From UBA3210 sp963648895 (lineage in GTDB: Bacteria; Bacillota_I; Bacilli_A; RFN20; CAG-449): DNA of 64,000 nucleotides. Every line of letters starts with the position of its first letter. The first letter of the stretch is position 1. Where the stretch lies: positions 52,944 through 116,943 of the forward strand of contig CAVJGK010000001.1 in NCBI GenBank assembly GCA_963648895.1, written 5' to 3'. This document shows, in pieces, positions 16,302 through 24,291 of this stretch. Made by a program: the position numbers and the translations under genes. A model generated the notes under the pieces. The model worked only from the letters and a program-made list of their open reading frames with translations. It had not been told where the DNA came from and did no database searches.

Positions 16302-17405
16302 TTAGCTTGACACCTTCATTTCTGGAAGAATATCTGTAATTGTTTGTTTCTTAATTACAATCGCTTTATGGTCGCCAAAACACATTGTAATATAGTCTTC
16401 TTTGCTGCCCGCTAGAATTAAATTTAAATTATTCATATTAATAATCGCTGAGTAAGGCGTATTAACATTATCATTTTCTACCCTTAATTCTTCTATATTA
16501 TTACTAGACCAGTCACTAATAATTAATTTATTGGATTGGAACTCTATTCTTCCATAGTTCTTATCTTCGTTGAATAGCATTAATCTTCCTAAAGATTCCA
16601 TTAATTCTACCACATTTATTACAACCGAGTATCCGTAATCTTTTGCCGCCATGCCTCTAATTGCTTGTACAGGCACAGTAGAAATTAAATTACAATCAGC
16701 TAATATTGCAGATAGTGTAACATTATTAGATTTAAATCTTACTTTAGTTTGAATGATCTCATCAGAAATAGGGTCTTGCGCCATTTCAAACTCTACATTA
16801 GTTACATCCTTAAATAGTTTAAATAATTTAACTACCTTTTCACTTAATAGCATCTTTACTGGTTTCTCTAGTGTAAATGAATTAACACATGCTCCAGAAG
16901 TAAATGTAATAGCGCCACTTTCATCTATATAATAATAAGTTTGTACAGGTTTAGCAGCAATACCTCTTAATAATTCTTTACTATTGTGAGTTAAGATGCT
17001 CTGTAAAATATCACTATCAACTGAAAAATTATTTGTAATATTGTATAGCTCAATCTTAGGCAATTCTAGTATTGAATCCCCATTATAAATAATAGGTAGT
17101 TTATATTCACCATTACCCTTAACACAAACAAATCTCTCTTTAATTACTAAGCTAATAGTTTCTGAGGTCATTCTGCTAATTAAGTCTAAAAATAATTTTG
17201 CATTTACCGCTGCTTTAAAATTAGTATCTTCCTCTAAGGGAAATTCTACATCTACTTTATATTCTCTATTAGTTACAGATAAAGTTAAAGTTGAGTCATG
17301 TGTTACGAGTTCTAGTGTTTCAGTATATAAGGAAACATTTTTAGAATCAATTGCATTTTTAATAATTGTGCAATTATTTTTAAATTCTTCTGTCTTTAAT
17401 ATCAT
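16302..17405 (-). CDS. dnaN: DnaN-like beta sliding clamp
   Basis: 367 aa, the size of bacterial beta clamps. It begins 'MILKTEEFKNNCTIIKNAID' and has the three-domain repeat of beta-alpha units, with 'KAAVNAKLFLDLISRM' in domain I, 'SILTHNSKELLRG' in domain II and a C-terminal 'EMKVSS' where clamps end in a short beta strand. It would tether a polymerase to DNA and be loaded by the phage DnaX/HolA/HolB-like loader at 7208-9881. The start overlaps the dUTPase stop. Sequence similarity to bacterial clamps is low; the call rests on the fold-like pattern and context. Confidence 0.78.
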   Translation of the reverse strand: MILKTEEFKNNCTIIKNAIDSKNVSLYTETLELVTHDSTLTLSVTNREYKVDVEFPLEEDTNFKAAVNAKLFLDLISRMTSETISLVIKERFVCVKGNGEYKLPIIYNGDSILELPKIELYNITNNFSVDSDILQSILTHNSKELLRGIAAKPVQTYYYIDESGAITFTSGACVNSFTLEKPVKMLLSEKVVKLFKLFKDVTNVEFEMAQDPISDEIIQTKVRFKSNNVTLSAILADCNLISTVPVQAIRGMAAKDYGYSVVINVVELMESLGRLMLFNEDKNYGRIEFQSNKLIISDWSSNNIEELRVENDNVNTPYSAIINMNNLNLILAGSKEDYITMCFGDHKAIVIKKQTITDILPEMKVSS

Positions 17406-17845
17406 TATTTATCTCCTGTACTTCCAAAACCACCAGCGCCACGCAAAGTATCTTTATCTAAAGACTTGACTTCTTCTAAAGCACCCATCCAAACTTCTCG
17501 CATTACTAATTGGGAAATCTTATCACCTTTGTTAAAATGTACATCTTCATCTGAAAAATTGAAAAAGTGAATATGAACATTACCTGTGTAATCGCTGTCA
17601 ATCAATTCAGCACCTTTGAATAGTTTCTTTTTAGTTGATACTCCTGATTTATTATAAACTGCTAAATCCCAACCAAAAGGGATATCAAATGCAACATCAA
17701 TTGGAATTAAAGCATCCTGCCATGCTGGAACTGTAATATCTATTGGCGAAAATACATCTAATCCTGACGATCCCGGTGTTCCTCTCACCGGTGCTTTAGC
17801 ATCTTTACTTAATAATTTATACTTTAAATTTGGGTAATTCTTCAT
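17405..17845 (-). CDS. dut: dUTPase
   Basis: 146 aa trimeric dUTP pyrophosphatase, making dUMP for ThyX and keeping uracil out of DNA. All five motifs are present: I 'GSSGLDVFSP', II 'NKSGVSTK', III 'LIDSDYTGNVHI', IV 'KGDKISQLVM' and V 'RGAGGFGSTG' at the C-terminus. Length is standard. One base separates it from the upstream gene. Confidence 0.95.
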   Translation of the reverse strand: MKNYPNLKYKLLSKDAKAPVRGTPGSSGLDVFSPIDITVPAWQDALIPIDVAFDIPFGWDLAVYNKSGVSTKKKLFKGAELIDSDYTGNVHIHFFNFSDEDVHFNKGDKISQLVMREVWMGALEEVKSLDKDTLRGAGGFGSTGDK

Positions 17846-18196
17846 CTAATCCTCCATGTCTAATATCTTATCCGTCTGTCTATTTACGTATTCTTGCTCT
17901 AGTTTATTCGCGATAACTCGTAATTCATCTATCCAGCTAGGGCAGTCATCTTTCAGTGTCTTATAGTCTATCTTAATAAAAGGAATTCCTTTTCCTAATG
18001 TCCAAAATTCCATCTCTCTAAAATAACCGTAATAAGGCATACCTTGGGCGCGTACCATTACTACCACGTCAACCTTTTTAGCATCTTCATCAAGGCAGAC
18101 AAACTTAACCGGATGACCTTGCACAAAAATAGTTACTCCAGGAAAGTATTCTGTAATTTTATCCGCTATTTTTTGTTCATCTGTTAATACGTACAT
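17846..18196 (-). CDS. Hypothetical protein upstream of dut
   Basis: 116 aa, not recognised. An alpha/beta pattern with two hydrophobic strands ('VTIFVQG', 'VDVVVMVRA') and 'IDYKTL' could be a small Rossmann-like or nuclease-like domain, but no catalytic set is evident. Confidence 0.5.
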   Translation of the reverse strand: MYVLTDEQKIADKITEYFPGVTIFVQGHPVKFVCLDEDAKKVDVVVMVRAQGMPYYGYFREMEFWTLGKGIPFIKIDYKTLKDDCPSWIDELRVIANKLEQEYVNRQTDKILDMED

Positions 18197-18199
18197 AAT

Positions 18200-18328
18200 T
18201 TATTTCATCTTTTTATAAAAATCTGCGCTATCATAAGCATCGTCTCGCTTTTTAGAGGCAACACATAAAGATGTAATTGATATACCACATAAGGTCCCAA
18301 CAATAAATCCTGTAAAAAAGTATAGCAT
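18200..18328 (-). CDS. Small single-pass membrane protein
   Basis: 42 aa: hydrophobic N-terminal span 'MLYFFTGFIVGTLCGISITSL'-like (one transmembrane helix, residues ~2-24) followed by a charged tail 'KKRDDAYDSADFYKKMK'. A GGAGAG site lies at the right distance before the ATG and a promoter precedes it at 18356-18385. Confidence 0.6.
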   Translation of the reverse strand: MLYFFTGFIVGTLCGISITSLCVASKKRDDAYDSADFYKKMK

Positions 18329-18333
18329 AATTT

Positions 18334-18507
18334 TTATCTCTCCTTCTTTAATAATATTATAGCGCTTATTAGTGATAAAGTAAATAAAATTGGAATAACT
18401 AAATCAACTTTTCCTAAATTATCTAACCACTTTGTTCTTTTTACATTATATCGACGCTGTGGTTGATCTACTGCTTTGTATCTTCTAATCATTTCTTGTG
18501 CATCCAT
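18334..18507 (-). CDS. Small membrane protein
   Basis: 57 aa. A basic N-terminal half ('RRYKAVDQPQRRYNVKR') is followed by one transmembrane helix 'LVIPILFTLSLISAIILL' and a KKER tail. The start overlaps the upstream gene by 23 nt in another frame. The AGGA box upstream is weak. Confidence 0.5.
   Translation of the reverse strand: MDAQEMIRRYKAVDQPQRRYNVKRTKWLDNLGKVDLVIPILFTLSLISAIILLKKER
18356..18385 (-). promoter_or_regulatory. Internal promoter before the 42-aa membrane protein
   Basis: ATTTAC (18380-18385), 18 nt, TATAAT (18356-18361), within the coding sequence of the 57-aa protein. Confidence 0.6.
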
Positions 18508-18691
18508 TTATAATCCTATCTATTACAGCGTTTGATACACCAACCAGTATAATTGTCCAAAATGCTTTGCATGCAATATCCCAATTATACGCTGTTGCTG
18601 AAAAAATACTCACTATAGATGCAAAAGCTAACGCAAATAGCATAGCGATGCCAATATATAGCAAGCTTTTAAAAAATTTATCTGACATCAT
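18485..18691 (-). CDS. Small two-helix membrane protein
   Basis: 68 aa with two transmembrane segments (residues ~8-28 'LLYIGIAMLFALAFASIVSI' and ~38-58 around 'FWTIILVGVSNAVI'). The function is unknown; it belongs to a run of small membrane proteins at 18.2-19.2 kb that may act at the host envelope. Confidence 0.55.
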   Translation of the reverse strand: MMSDKFFKSLLYIGIAMLFALAFASIVSIFSATAYNWDIACKAFWTIILVGVSNAVIDRIINGCTRND

Positions 18692-18911
18692 ATAACTCCT
18701 TTAAATATTCTAATCTTAATTCTTTTAATGAGTATAAATTATCTTTATACATAAATAATCGATAATCTGTTGCTGGGTCAACAAATCTAGTTACAACTAC
18801 TTTATTCTTTAAAACAGAATTAGGTGCTGTAAATTCACAAATATACGAAAGTACATCATCGTCATTAAGTTTACCAAAACCTAGTTCAAACTTTCCTTCA
18901 TTCTTTAACAT
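18678..18911 (-). CDS. Hypothetical protein
   Basis: 77 aa, soluble, not recognised. Pattern of short strands followed by a C-terminal helix 'SLKELRLEYLKELYDV'. It overlaps the membrane protein gene downstream by 14 nt. Confidence 0.5.
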   Translation of the reverse strand: MLKNEGKFELGFGKLNDDDVLSYICEFTAPNSVLKNKVVVTRFVDPATDYRLFMYKDNLYSLKELRLEYLKELYDVR

Positions 18912-18919
18912 AATTCCTC

Positions 18920-19156
18920 CTAGTTCTTCCTAAATAAACTGCCGAGTACATTAAGTACTATCATTGCTGCTAATACCTTTTTAAATAGTAAAGCAGTATA
19001 AGTTAGATTAAAAATAAAACTTATTAAATGTGCAACTATAAACGCTTCTAATAAAGCAAGTCCAAATGCAAATAATAATAATCCTAAATATATTCCAGCG
19101 ACTGATAAGGTCTCTTTCCATTTCTCACTCATTATTAATTTATCCTCCCAAATCAA
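18920..19156 (-). CDS. Membrane protein
   Basis: 78 aa (a second ATG at residue 9 is possible and is close to a GGAGG-like site). Two or three hydrophobic helices cover residues ~17-70 ('LLLFAFGLALLEAFIVAHLI', then 'VLAAMIVLNVLGSLF'). Unknown function. Confidence 0.5.
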   Translation of the reverse strand: MIWEDKLIMSEKWKETLSVAGIYLGLLLFAFGLALLEAFIVAHLISFIFNLTYTALLFKKVLAAMIVLNVLGSLFRKN

Positions 19157-19385
19157 GTAAATTGCCTAATTGTTCTAAAGCGGCGATTGCGTCTGCTTTT
19201 GTTTTATACTTACCATACTGGATTACCTCATTAGTAATTGTATATATAGTTACATTTTTTATGAATCCAGAGTCTGCAGGATTTAAAGAAGGCAAACATT
19301 GCTCTACATATGCACATTGAATATGGTCAGCATTAACTAATACTGGGTAATCTCTTGAGGTTGTCTCTACCATTATACTCCGCAT
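19140..19385 (-). CDS. Hypothetical protein
   Basis: 81 aa, not recognised. It looks like a small beta-sheet domain with a C-terminal helix 'TKADAIAALEQLGNLL', similar in layout to short phage 'host-takeover' proteins. It overlaps the downstream gene by 17 nt. Confidence 0.5.
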   Translation of the reverse strand: MRSIMVETTSRDYPVLVNADHIQCAYVEQCLPSLNPADSGFIKNVTIYTITNEVIQYGKYKTKADAIAALEQLGNLLDLGG

Positions 19386-19386
19386 T

Positions 19387-19626
19387 TTATTCTGTCTCCT
19401 TTTTTATGATTATGCAAGTCCCATTTAAAATCTTTTGTAAATTGAATATTTTAGAACTTAACCAAATAATCTTACTCTCTTTATTTGGATTTCTATATAA
19501 AACATGTCCTTGACTGTCAATACAATACTCAACTAAATCACCATCATTACTTCTGCATTTTTTAATATAAAATGGTTCATTGACATGTAAATCTAATAAT
19601 TCTAATACTTTCTCAATATAATTCAT
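19387..19626 (-). CDS. Hypothetical protein
   Basis: 79 aa. 'VLELLDLHVNEPFYIKKC..GDLVEYCIDSQGHVLY' resembles a small conserved protein found in many Firmicutes phages; the role is unknown. It shares one base with the upstream stop. Confidence 0.55.
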   Translation of the reverse strand: MNYIEKVLELLDLHVNEPFYIKKCRSNDGDLVEYCIDSQGHVLYRNPNKESKIIWLSSKIFNLQKILNGTCIIIKKETE

Positions 19627-20090
19627 TATTCAATACCTAAATCTGTGGACCAATACACTACACCTAATTTCATATTGTCGTACATATGATCTTCTGCCAT
19701 GAATGGTGGTAAATCGATATTATGAGTAAAGTTAAATTCGGATGTTACCCTAATTCTAATGAAGAAGTATCCAGTAAGTGAATTAGGCATTTTTTGAACA
19801 TTAACTTTATAACCTTTGTTTAAATAAGGCAATACAATAGTTTTTAGATATTTTCTTTCGATATCGTCTAAAATAGGTTCTTCATAAGGAGCTGCTAACC
19901 ACTTAATTAAATCTTCGCTTGAAGTATAAGATTGTTTAGTAAATCCTTTCGCACGCATAAAGTTTTCCACTGCGATATCAATGTAACTTAAGTAATCTGG
20001 ATAATCCAACTGTTCACACTTAATCTGTCTTATAATCTCATTTTTGTAATGTGTCAGATTAGTTTCACATACTGCTGTTTTTGTTTTCAT
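19626..20090 (-). CDS. Hypothetical protein
   Basis: 154 aa, not recognised. Helical N-terminal half and a beta-rich C-terminal half ('GYFFIRIRVTSEFNF'). It is the first gene after the promoter at 20115-20144, with an AAAGGAG box, and heads the small-gene cluster running to the clamp genes. Confidence 0.55.
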   Translation of the reverse strand: MKTKTAVCETNLTHYKNEIIRQIKCEQLDYPDYLSYIDIAVENFMRAKGFTKQSYTSSEDLIKWLAAPYEEPILDDIERKYLKTIVLPYLNKGYKVNVQKMPNSLTGYFFIRIRVTSEFNFTHNIDLPPFMAEDHMYDNMKLGVVYWSTDLGIE

Positions 20091-20114
20091 AGATATTCTC
20101 CTTTTATATGATTA

Positions 20115-20144
20115 ATTATAGCGCAGAATAAAAAAAGAGTAAAC
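20115..20144 (-). promoter_or_regulatory. Promoter for small-gene/dut/clamp operon
   Basis: GTTTAC (20139-20144), 18 nt, TATAAT (20115-20120). The -35 is inside the right arm of the thyX terminator. Confidence 0.8.
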
Positions 20145-20157
20145 TAATTTACTCTTT
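20127..20157 (-). terminator. Terminator after thyX overlapping promoter
   Basis: 10-bp stem AAAGAGTAAA/TTTACTCTTT (20134-20143 with 20148-20157) followed by a T-rich tract on the minus strand. Confidence 0.8.
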
Positions 20158-20898
20158 ATAAATCTTAGGAAAATCCTTCTTTAAGATTTCTGTTGGTGTC
20201 ATTGCTTTATCAATAATACTACCACAGGTCATCTTACCTTCAGTACAGTGGTCTTTTTGACAAGGTGCACCACAATTACCAAATAAAATAGGATTTTCAT
20301 TATATAATGCTTCCCAAATCTTTAACATCACATATCTGGTTTCCTTCGAGTTTCTTCTACAAATTCTTTGAGAAATCATATGTTTAAATTGATAAGGTGT
20401 TGCAGAAATAATAAGAATATTTCTTAAACCTTGTGGAGCTAAGAAACCGGCATCATCATGGTTAACACCACGATCTACCAAATTTTTATATTCAGTCATT
20501 GCTTTTTTGCATCCGTCTAAATAAGCGTTAGTCAAATCCTCATGCCCCAAAATGTCATAAGGAACTGTAAAATCATTAGAATCTGAATAGTCACTATATT
20601 GTAAGCTAGCGGACATAAATTTTACTTCATTTTGGTGTCTAGTAATTTGAGCTAAGAATCTTCGTGATGCTCCAACAATGACCACATTAATTACACCAAA
20701 CTTTTGAATAGTTGGATGTGGCAAATTAGTCATTACTTTTGCTGTAGACTCTTTATAATCTTTATTATACAAATCCATAAAATCATCCATATTTTTAATG
20801 GCGTGCCCGCGTTGTGTTAACCTTGCAGCACATACCATCATTTTTTCTGATTCTTTAATAACTTCTGGATTTAAAATTTTAACTTCTATCTTATTCAC
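20149..20898 (-). CDS. thyX: ThyX, flavin-dependent thymidylate synthase
   Basis: 249 aa. Makes dTMP from dUMP using methylene-THF and FAD. The signature region 'ITRHQNEVKFMSASLQYSDYS' corresponds to the RHR-x7-S motif, with Gln at the third position; later 'FLAPQGLRNILIISA' and 'FKHMISQRICRRNSKETRYVM' are the conserved C-terminal substrate-binding helices, and a Cys-containing tail ('CGAPCQKDHC') follows. The companion dut and folD genes complete a small dTMP pathway. It overlaps the upstream gene by 8 nt. Confidence 0.9.
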   Translation of the reverse strand: MNKIEVKILNPEVIKESEKMMVCAARLTQRGHAIKNMDDFMDLYNKDYKESTAKVMTNLPHPTIQKFGVINVVIVGASRRFLAQITRHQNEVKFMSASLQYSDYSDSNDFTVPYDILGHEDLTNAYLDGCKKAMTEYKNLVDRGVNHDDAGFLAPQGLRNILIISATPYQFKHMISQRICRRNSKETRYVMLKIWEALYNENPILFGNCGAPCQKDHCTEGKMTCGSIIDKAMTPTEILKKDFPKIYKE

Positions 20899-21232
20899 TT
20901 GTTAGTTCCTCCAGCTCTTGCTCCTTTCCCTCTTCTACACTTGCTCTTAAAATACATAGATAATTAATTGCATCTGTAATTTTCTCATTCCAACGATCCA
21001 TATCATATGTATCCTCTGTAACACACATATCACTAATTGATACTAAATGTTTTGCCATCATAGTAAATACAGCATAGTTTTGGGGTTCTCCTATTAAATT
21101 CGCTACTTTTTTAAAATGAGAAAGTCTGTCATCTTCGGCACCTACATTGTATTCCTCTTTTTTACGTAATAAAACAGATTTACATCTATCCATCTGTTCT
21201 TCAACAATTTTGTTAAACTTATCACTCGTCAT
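20891..21232 (-). CDS. Conserved phage protein, possible all-alpha NTP pyrophosphatase
   Basis: 113 aa. 'KKEEYNVGAEDDRLSHFKKVANL' and 'MMAKHLVSISDMC' with 'DRWNEKITDAINYLCIL' is a pattern seen in many small phage proteins in which acidic residues on helices recall MazG-like all-alpha pyrophosphatases. The exact catalytic E-x-x-E/D set is not certain. Immediately precedes and overlaps thyX, consistent with nucleotide metabolism. Confidence 0.6.
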   Translation of the reverse strand: MTSDKFNKIVEEQMDRCKSVLLRKKEEYNVGAEDDRLSHFKKVANLIGEPQNYAVFTMMAKHLVSISDMCVTEDTYDMDRWNEKITDAINYLCILRASVEEGKEQELEELTSE

Positions 21233-21251
21233 AATATTACCTCCTTTTGTA

Positions 21252-21605
21252 TTATTCGTCTCCAGTCATTTCATTCATATATCGAATGTTCATTGCAATT
21301 TTATTCACCGCAGCAACACCTTGAAGATCTTTACTTTGAATTTCATTTGTGCTGAATGTAAAATTTAGTGGAATATATTCCTCACTATGTCCTAACAAAT
21401 AATCTTCAGTACATCCAAACAAACTGCATAACTTATCAATCATAGTTACACTTAAAACTCTTGTGCCATTCTCAATTTTTGTTATCAAACTCTGATCAAC
21501 ACCCATGTATTTTGCCATTTGTTCTTGTGTTAAATTGTTGTTTTTTCTCAATTCCTTTAACCTTGAGCTAACCTCCATTTGCTCTATTCGTTCCTCCTTT
21601 TGCAT
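21252..21605 (-). CDS. XRE-family transcriptional regulator
   Basis: 117 aa with a classical N-terminal helix-turn-helix ('LKELRKNNNLTQEQMAKYMGVDQSLITKIENGTRVLSV', residues ~16-53) and a small C-terminal segment. It may control the promoter just upstream or the thyX operon. The ATG at 21605 is 5 nt after a TATAAT; an AAAAGGAGG box lies inside the coding region 14 nt before another ATG at 21578, so the start is ambiguous. Confidence 0.85.
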   Translation of the reverse strand: MQKEERIEQMEVSSRLKELRKNNNLTQEQMAKYMGVDQSLITKIENGTRVLSVTMIDKLCSLFGCTEDYLLGHSEEYIPLNFTFSTNEIQSKDLQGVAAVNKIAMNIRYMNEMTGDE

Positions 21606-21610
21606 CTATT

Positions 21611-21640
21611 ATTATAAACCAAACATATTAAAAAGTAAAT
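21611..21640 (-). promoter_or_regulatory. Promoter for XRE regulator/thyX operon
   Basis: ATTTAC (21635-21640), 18 nt, TATAAT (21611-21616); overlaps the stop of the small gene at 21640-21786. Confidence 0.65.
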
Positions 21641-21786
21641 TACTTTTTTAAATCATTACTAACATTTAGAATATCTTCTATAATGTCTTGTTCAAACTTT
21701 TCTCCTTTATCTGCATAAAGGTGTCTATCTGTTTCGCCATCAGTTATTATAATGTGTTCAGGCGAAAAATATTTCAAATACAGCAT
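21640..21786 (-). CDS. Small hypothetical protein
   Basis: 48 aa beginning 'MLYLKYFSPEHIIITDG' and ending in 'NDLKK'. An AAAGGAG box is well placed before the ATG and the promoter at 21809-21838 precedes it. Not recognised. Confidence 0.6.
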   Translation of the reverse strand: MLYLKYFSPEHIIITDGETDRHLYADKGEKFEQDIIEDILNVSNDLKK

Positions 21787-21808
21787 ATTTAGTTTCTCCT
21801 TTATATTT

Positions 21809-21838
21809 ATAATAGCGTAAAATAAAAGGAAAGTAAAC
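21809..21838 (-). promoter_or_regulatory. Promoter after polymerase C-terminal cistron
   Basis: GTTTAC (21833-21838), 18 nt, TATTAT (21809-21814), nested in the polymerase terminator. Confidence 0.72.
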
Positions 21839-21846
21839 TACTTTCC
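21822..21846 (-). terminator. Terminator at end of polymerase operon
   Basis: Stem GGAAAG/CTTTCC (21828-21833 with 21841-21846), 7-nt loop, then TTTTATTTT on the minus strand. The stem overlaps the last codons of the polymerase gene. Confidence 0.65.
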
Positions 21847-22821
21847 TAAATAATATTTTGGTCCATAAATTAAACTATCAACACCTATTTCATACTCTTT
21901 ATTACATATTAATTTAATACTGTCAGGATTAAACATTGAATAAGTATCTTGAGCTAACTTTAGTGCTTCCTCTTCAGTTTTACCCTTTTTAATTGCCTTC
22001 TCATAAGTTTCATGAATCTTAGATTGGTTCTCATCTTCATACCAACCATCACATACAATATAAGGGTCGACTGACCATGGAGTAAAAGAACATTTTTCAT
22101 TTGCTGCTTGTACCATTAATTCGCAAAGACGCTCTGCAACTCTTTCTTGATTCTGTAGAGGTGCTTCACAGAAAACTTCATCATGGATGGTAACCAGCAA
22201 TCTAGCACCTAACTGTTTTAATTCTTCGTCATTATTAATTAAAATCATTGCAGATTTTGTCATTGTAGCAGCAGAAGATTGAATTCTAGCATTTAATGTT
22301 TGTCTTAATGCTCTACTAATAAACGCACTATTATTACGTACTTTTAATCCATCTGTCTCTGCACGCTCCTGAACACTTTGCCTTGCTATTTTAGTTTTAG
22401 CTTTTTCGAGTTCTTTTGTATATTTTTTAATCTTTACTTCTAACTGCTTATCTTGATGCTCCCGTGCGCCAATAAAAGGATTAAAATAATCTTTCTTAAC
22501 TTTTTCTTCTATTGTATATAGGGGTAATTGCGCATCAGGTAAATGTCTTCTTCTACCATAGATATTAGTGACGTATCCAAGTTTCTTTGCCATTTCCTGT
22601 GAATCTTTTGTAAATTTATCAACTGCTTTAAATCCATCATAATACGCATCAATAATAGAATTTGCTTCAGTTACAGGTAATTGCATTCTTTTTGCAAGTG
22701 TTGGTGCAGACATTCCATAGTTAACACCGAGGAATACCTGTTTCGCTTTTGATCTTCGCTCCTTACCTTCTTGTGATTGTATTACTGTAACATTTGAATG
22801 TCGTTTTACTTTTATTTGCAT
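21838..22821 (-). CDS. polA: DNA polymerase family A, C-terminal piece (motifs B and C)
   Basis: 327 aa, third fragment of the replicative polymerase. It contains the fingers motif B 'RRSKAKQVFLGVNYG' (residues 22-36), 'GRRRHLPD', 'RALRQTLNARIQSSAATMTKSAMI' and palm motif C 'TIHDEVF', but has neither motif A nor the exonuclease, which are encoded at 23869-24291 and 25011-26717. It begins at ATG 22821 with a weak AGGA site overlapping the TAG of the HNH gene. Residues 2-15 (QIKVKRHSNVTVIQ) look like the last strand of the beta-rich insertion that continues from the middle fragment. Active enzyme would need assembly of the three polypeptides. Confidence 0.93.
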   Translation of the reverse strand: MQIKVKRHSNVTVIQSQEGKERRSKAKQVFLGVNYGMSAPTLAKRMQLPVTEANSIIDAYYDGFKAVDKFTKDSQEMAKKLGYVTNIYGRRRHLPDAQLPLYTIEEKVKKDYFNPFIGAREHQDKQLEVKIKKYTKELEKAKTKIARQSVQERAETDGLKVRNNSAFISRALRQTLNARIQSSAATMTKSAMILINNDEELKQLGARLLVTIHDEVFCEAPLQNQERVAERLCELMVQAANEKCSFTPWSVDPYIVCDGWYEDENQSKIHETYEKAIKKGKTEEEALKLAQDTYSMFNPDSIKLICNKEYEIGVDSLIYGPKYYLGK

Positions 22822-22828
22822 ACATATC

Positions 22829-23890
22829 CTACTTTCTTCTTCATATACAATTATACACTGTTTTATCCGTATTTAACACATTAATTATCTTTTTGCCCAC
22901 ATTTCTATAATGAATATTATCTAAACCTAAACTTAAGATATATTTAGCAGCTTGATTAACAGAAACAAATTCCATCTGGTCGTTATTTTCATCTATCATA
23001 ATAATATGATATCCATGAATGCCTGCTACAACGCTTTTAATTTTCTTCATACTATCTTCAGAATACTCTTTTGATTTCTTGGTACTTTCTTCAATCTGTC
23101 AAGTATATCCATTGAGTAGTAATTCGTTTTTAGATGCTCTCTTTAAAGTTTCAGGACTTGTTTTTATACACTGACACACGCTTTTAATTGAATTAAATTC
23201 TAGTACCTCTGTTTCGTTGTATGCTTTAACCTTAAGACTATTCTTTGATGCAATACTATTTTTAGTTTCTATTGAATGAGACTTACCATAAAATCCATTC
23301 TTTTTGCCTATTCTCTGCTTACTTATTTCAGACAGTTTAGCTCTAGTTTCTTTAGAAGGACAATAACCTTTTTTACCCTCACTAATATGTTGACACCAAG
23401 ACTTATAAGAATCTGATTCCTTATCAATATCCTTATAATAAGCTAATAATGACTGTTTTTGTTTATTTCTACATTCTTCTGTGGAAGTAACCTGCAATAT
23501 CATTTCTCTATATTCTAAATAATATTGTTCAATGTTATCTAATAAGCTAATAAATTCTTCATATTCAGGTAAGTTATTGAGCTGTTTATTTCTTAAAATG
23601 TATTGAATACTAGCATAGTTCTTGCCTTTATATTGGTCGGTACTGCACCTACAAAGAAAATAATGAGCTAAAATATGGTCTTTAATGCTAAGATTTACTA
23701 AATTATTAGCTGAATTATCGACTGCTAAGTTATTAAGTTTATAATAAAATCTAGGTACAATATGATGCTTTTGAGTTTTATTAACACAATGCTCTGTATA
23801 TCTATTATTTTCTATTAGATTTGCATATTTGTCGAGTCATTCATTATCTATTACTAAACCAATAGTGATTAATTTTTCTTTTGTCTGCAT
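22829..23890 (-). CDS. HNH homing endonuclease splitting polA (3 TGA codons)
   Basis: 353 aa when TGA at 23837, 23099 and 22841 encode Trp18, Trp264 and Trp350; then TAG at 22829. The HNH core is 'QKHHIVPRFYY' (residues ~43-53) with 'NLVNLSIKDHILAHYFL'. Further on are NUMOD3-like DNA-binding repeats ('GYCPSKETRAKLSEIS', 'GKKNGFYGKSHSIETKNSI') and a helix-turn-helix-like NUMOD1 segment ('KAYNETEVLEFNSIKSVCQ'), with a second related module near the C-terminus ('FVSVNQAAKYILS'). It starts inside the end of the middle polymerase fragment and stops 8 nt before the C-terminal fragment, leaving no room for an intron. Confidence 0.88.
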
Positions 23891-24291
23891 TTCTCTATTT
23901 CAAATTCTACATTTGCTGCTTTGCCTGGATGCACCAATGCGATAAAATAAGGTTCATCCTCAACTAATATCTCATCATTTACTGATAAATCCTTTGCATA
24001 TTTCCAACCATTAGGAGTTTCTAATTCATCATCAAGATTTACTGTAAAAGCATGGTCTATGATATCAACAGCAGCATCACAAGGTTCTATCGACTCTTTA
24101 ACCGGTTTAAATTCTAGATTATCCTCATACTCATTGTGATAACATTTTGATGCAATCTTTGCGTACAAGTCTTGTTGTTGCTGATATGCTTCCTGCATAT
24201 CTTTATCTTGCGCAAAAGCGCACAAAGAGCGGGGTTCCTGACCACTAAAATCCCCACCAATAATCGCATATCGTTTTCTTACTCTAATCAT
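23869..24291 (-). CDS. polA: DNA polymerase family A, middle piece (motif A)
   Basis: 140 aa, second fragment of the polymerase. Residues 8-60 carry palm motif A 'YAIIGGDFSGQEPRSLCAF' with the metal-binding Asp14, and the following 'DLYAKIASKCYHNEYEDNL'. After ~residue 75 the sequence changes to a beta-rich insertion resembling the start of a Hint/intein fold ('DDELETPNGWKYAKDLSVNDEI'), broken off by a TAA after 'NVEFEIEK'. A GGGAG box 7 nt before the ATG shows it is translated independently; a TAG lies immediately upstream in frame. Confidence 0.92.
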   Translation of the reverse strand: MIRVRKRYAIIGGDFSGQEPRSLCAFAQDKDMQEAYQQQQDLYAKIASKCYHNEYEDNLEFKPVKESIEPCDAAVDIIDHAFTVNLDDELETPNGWKYAKDLSVNDEILVEDEPYFIALVHPGKAANVEFEIEKCRQKKN

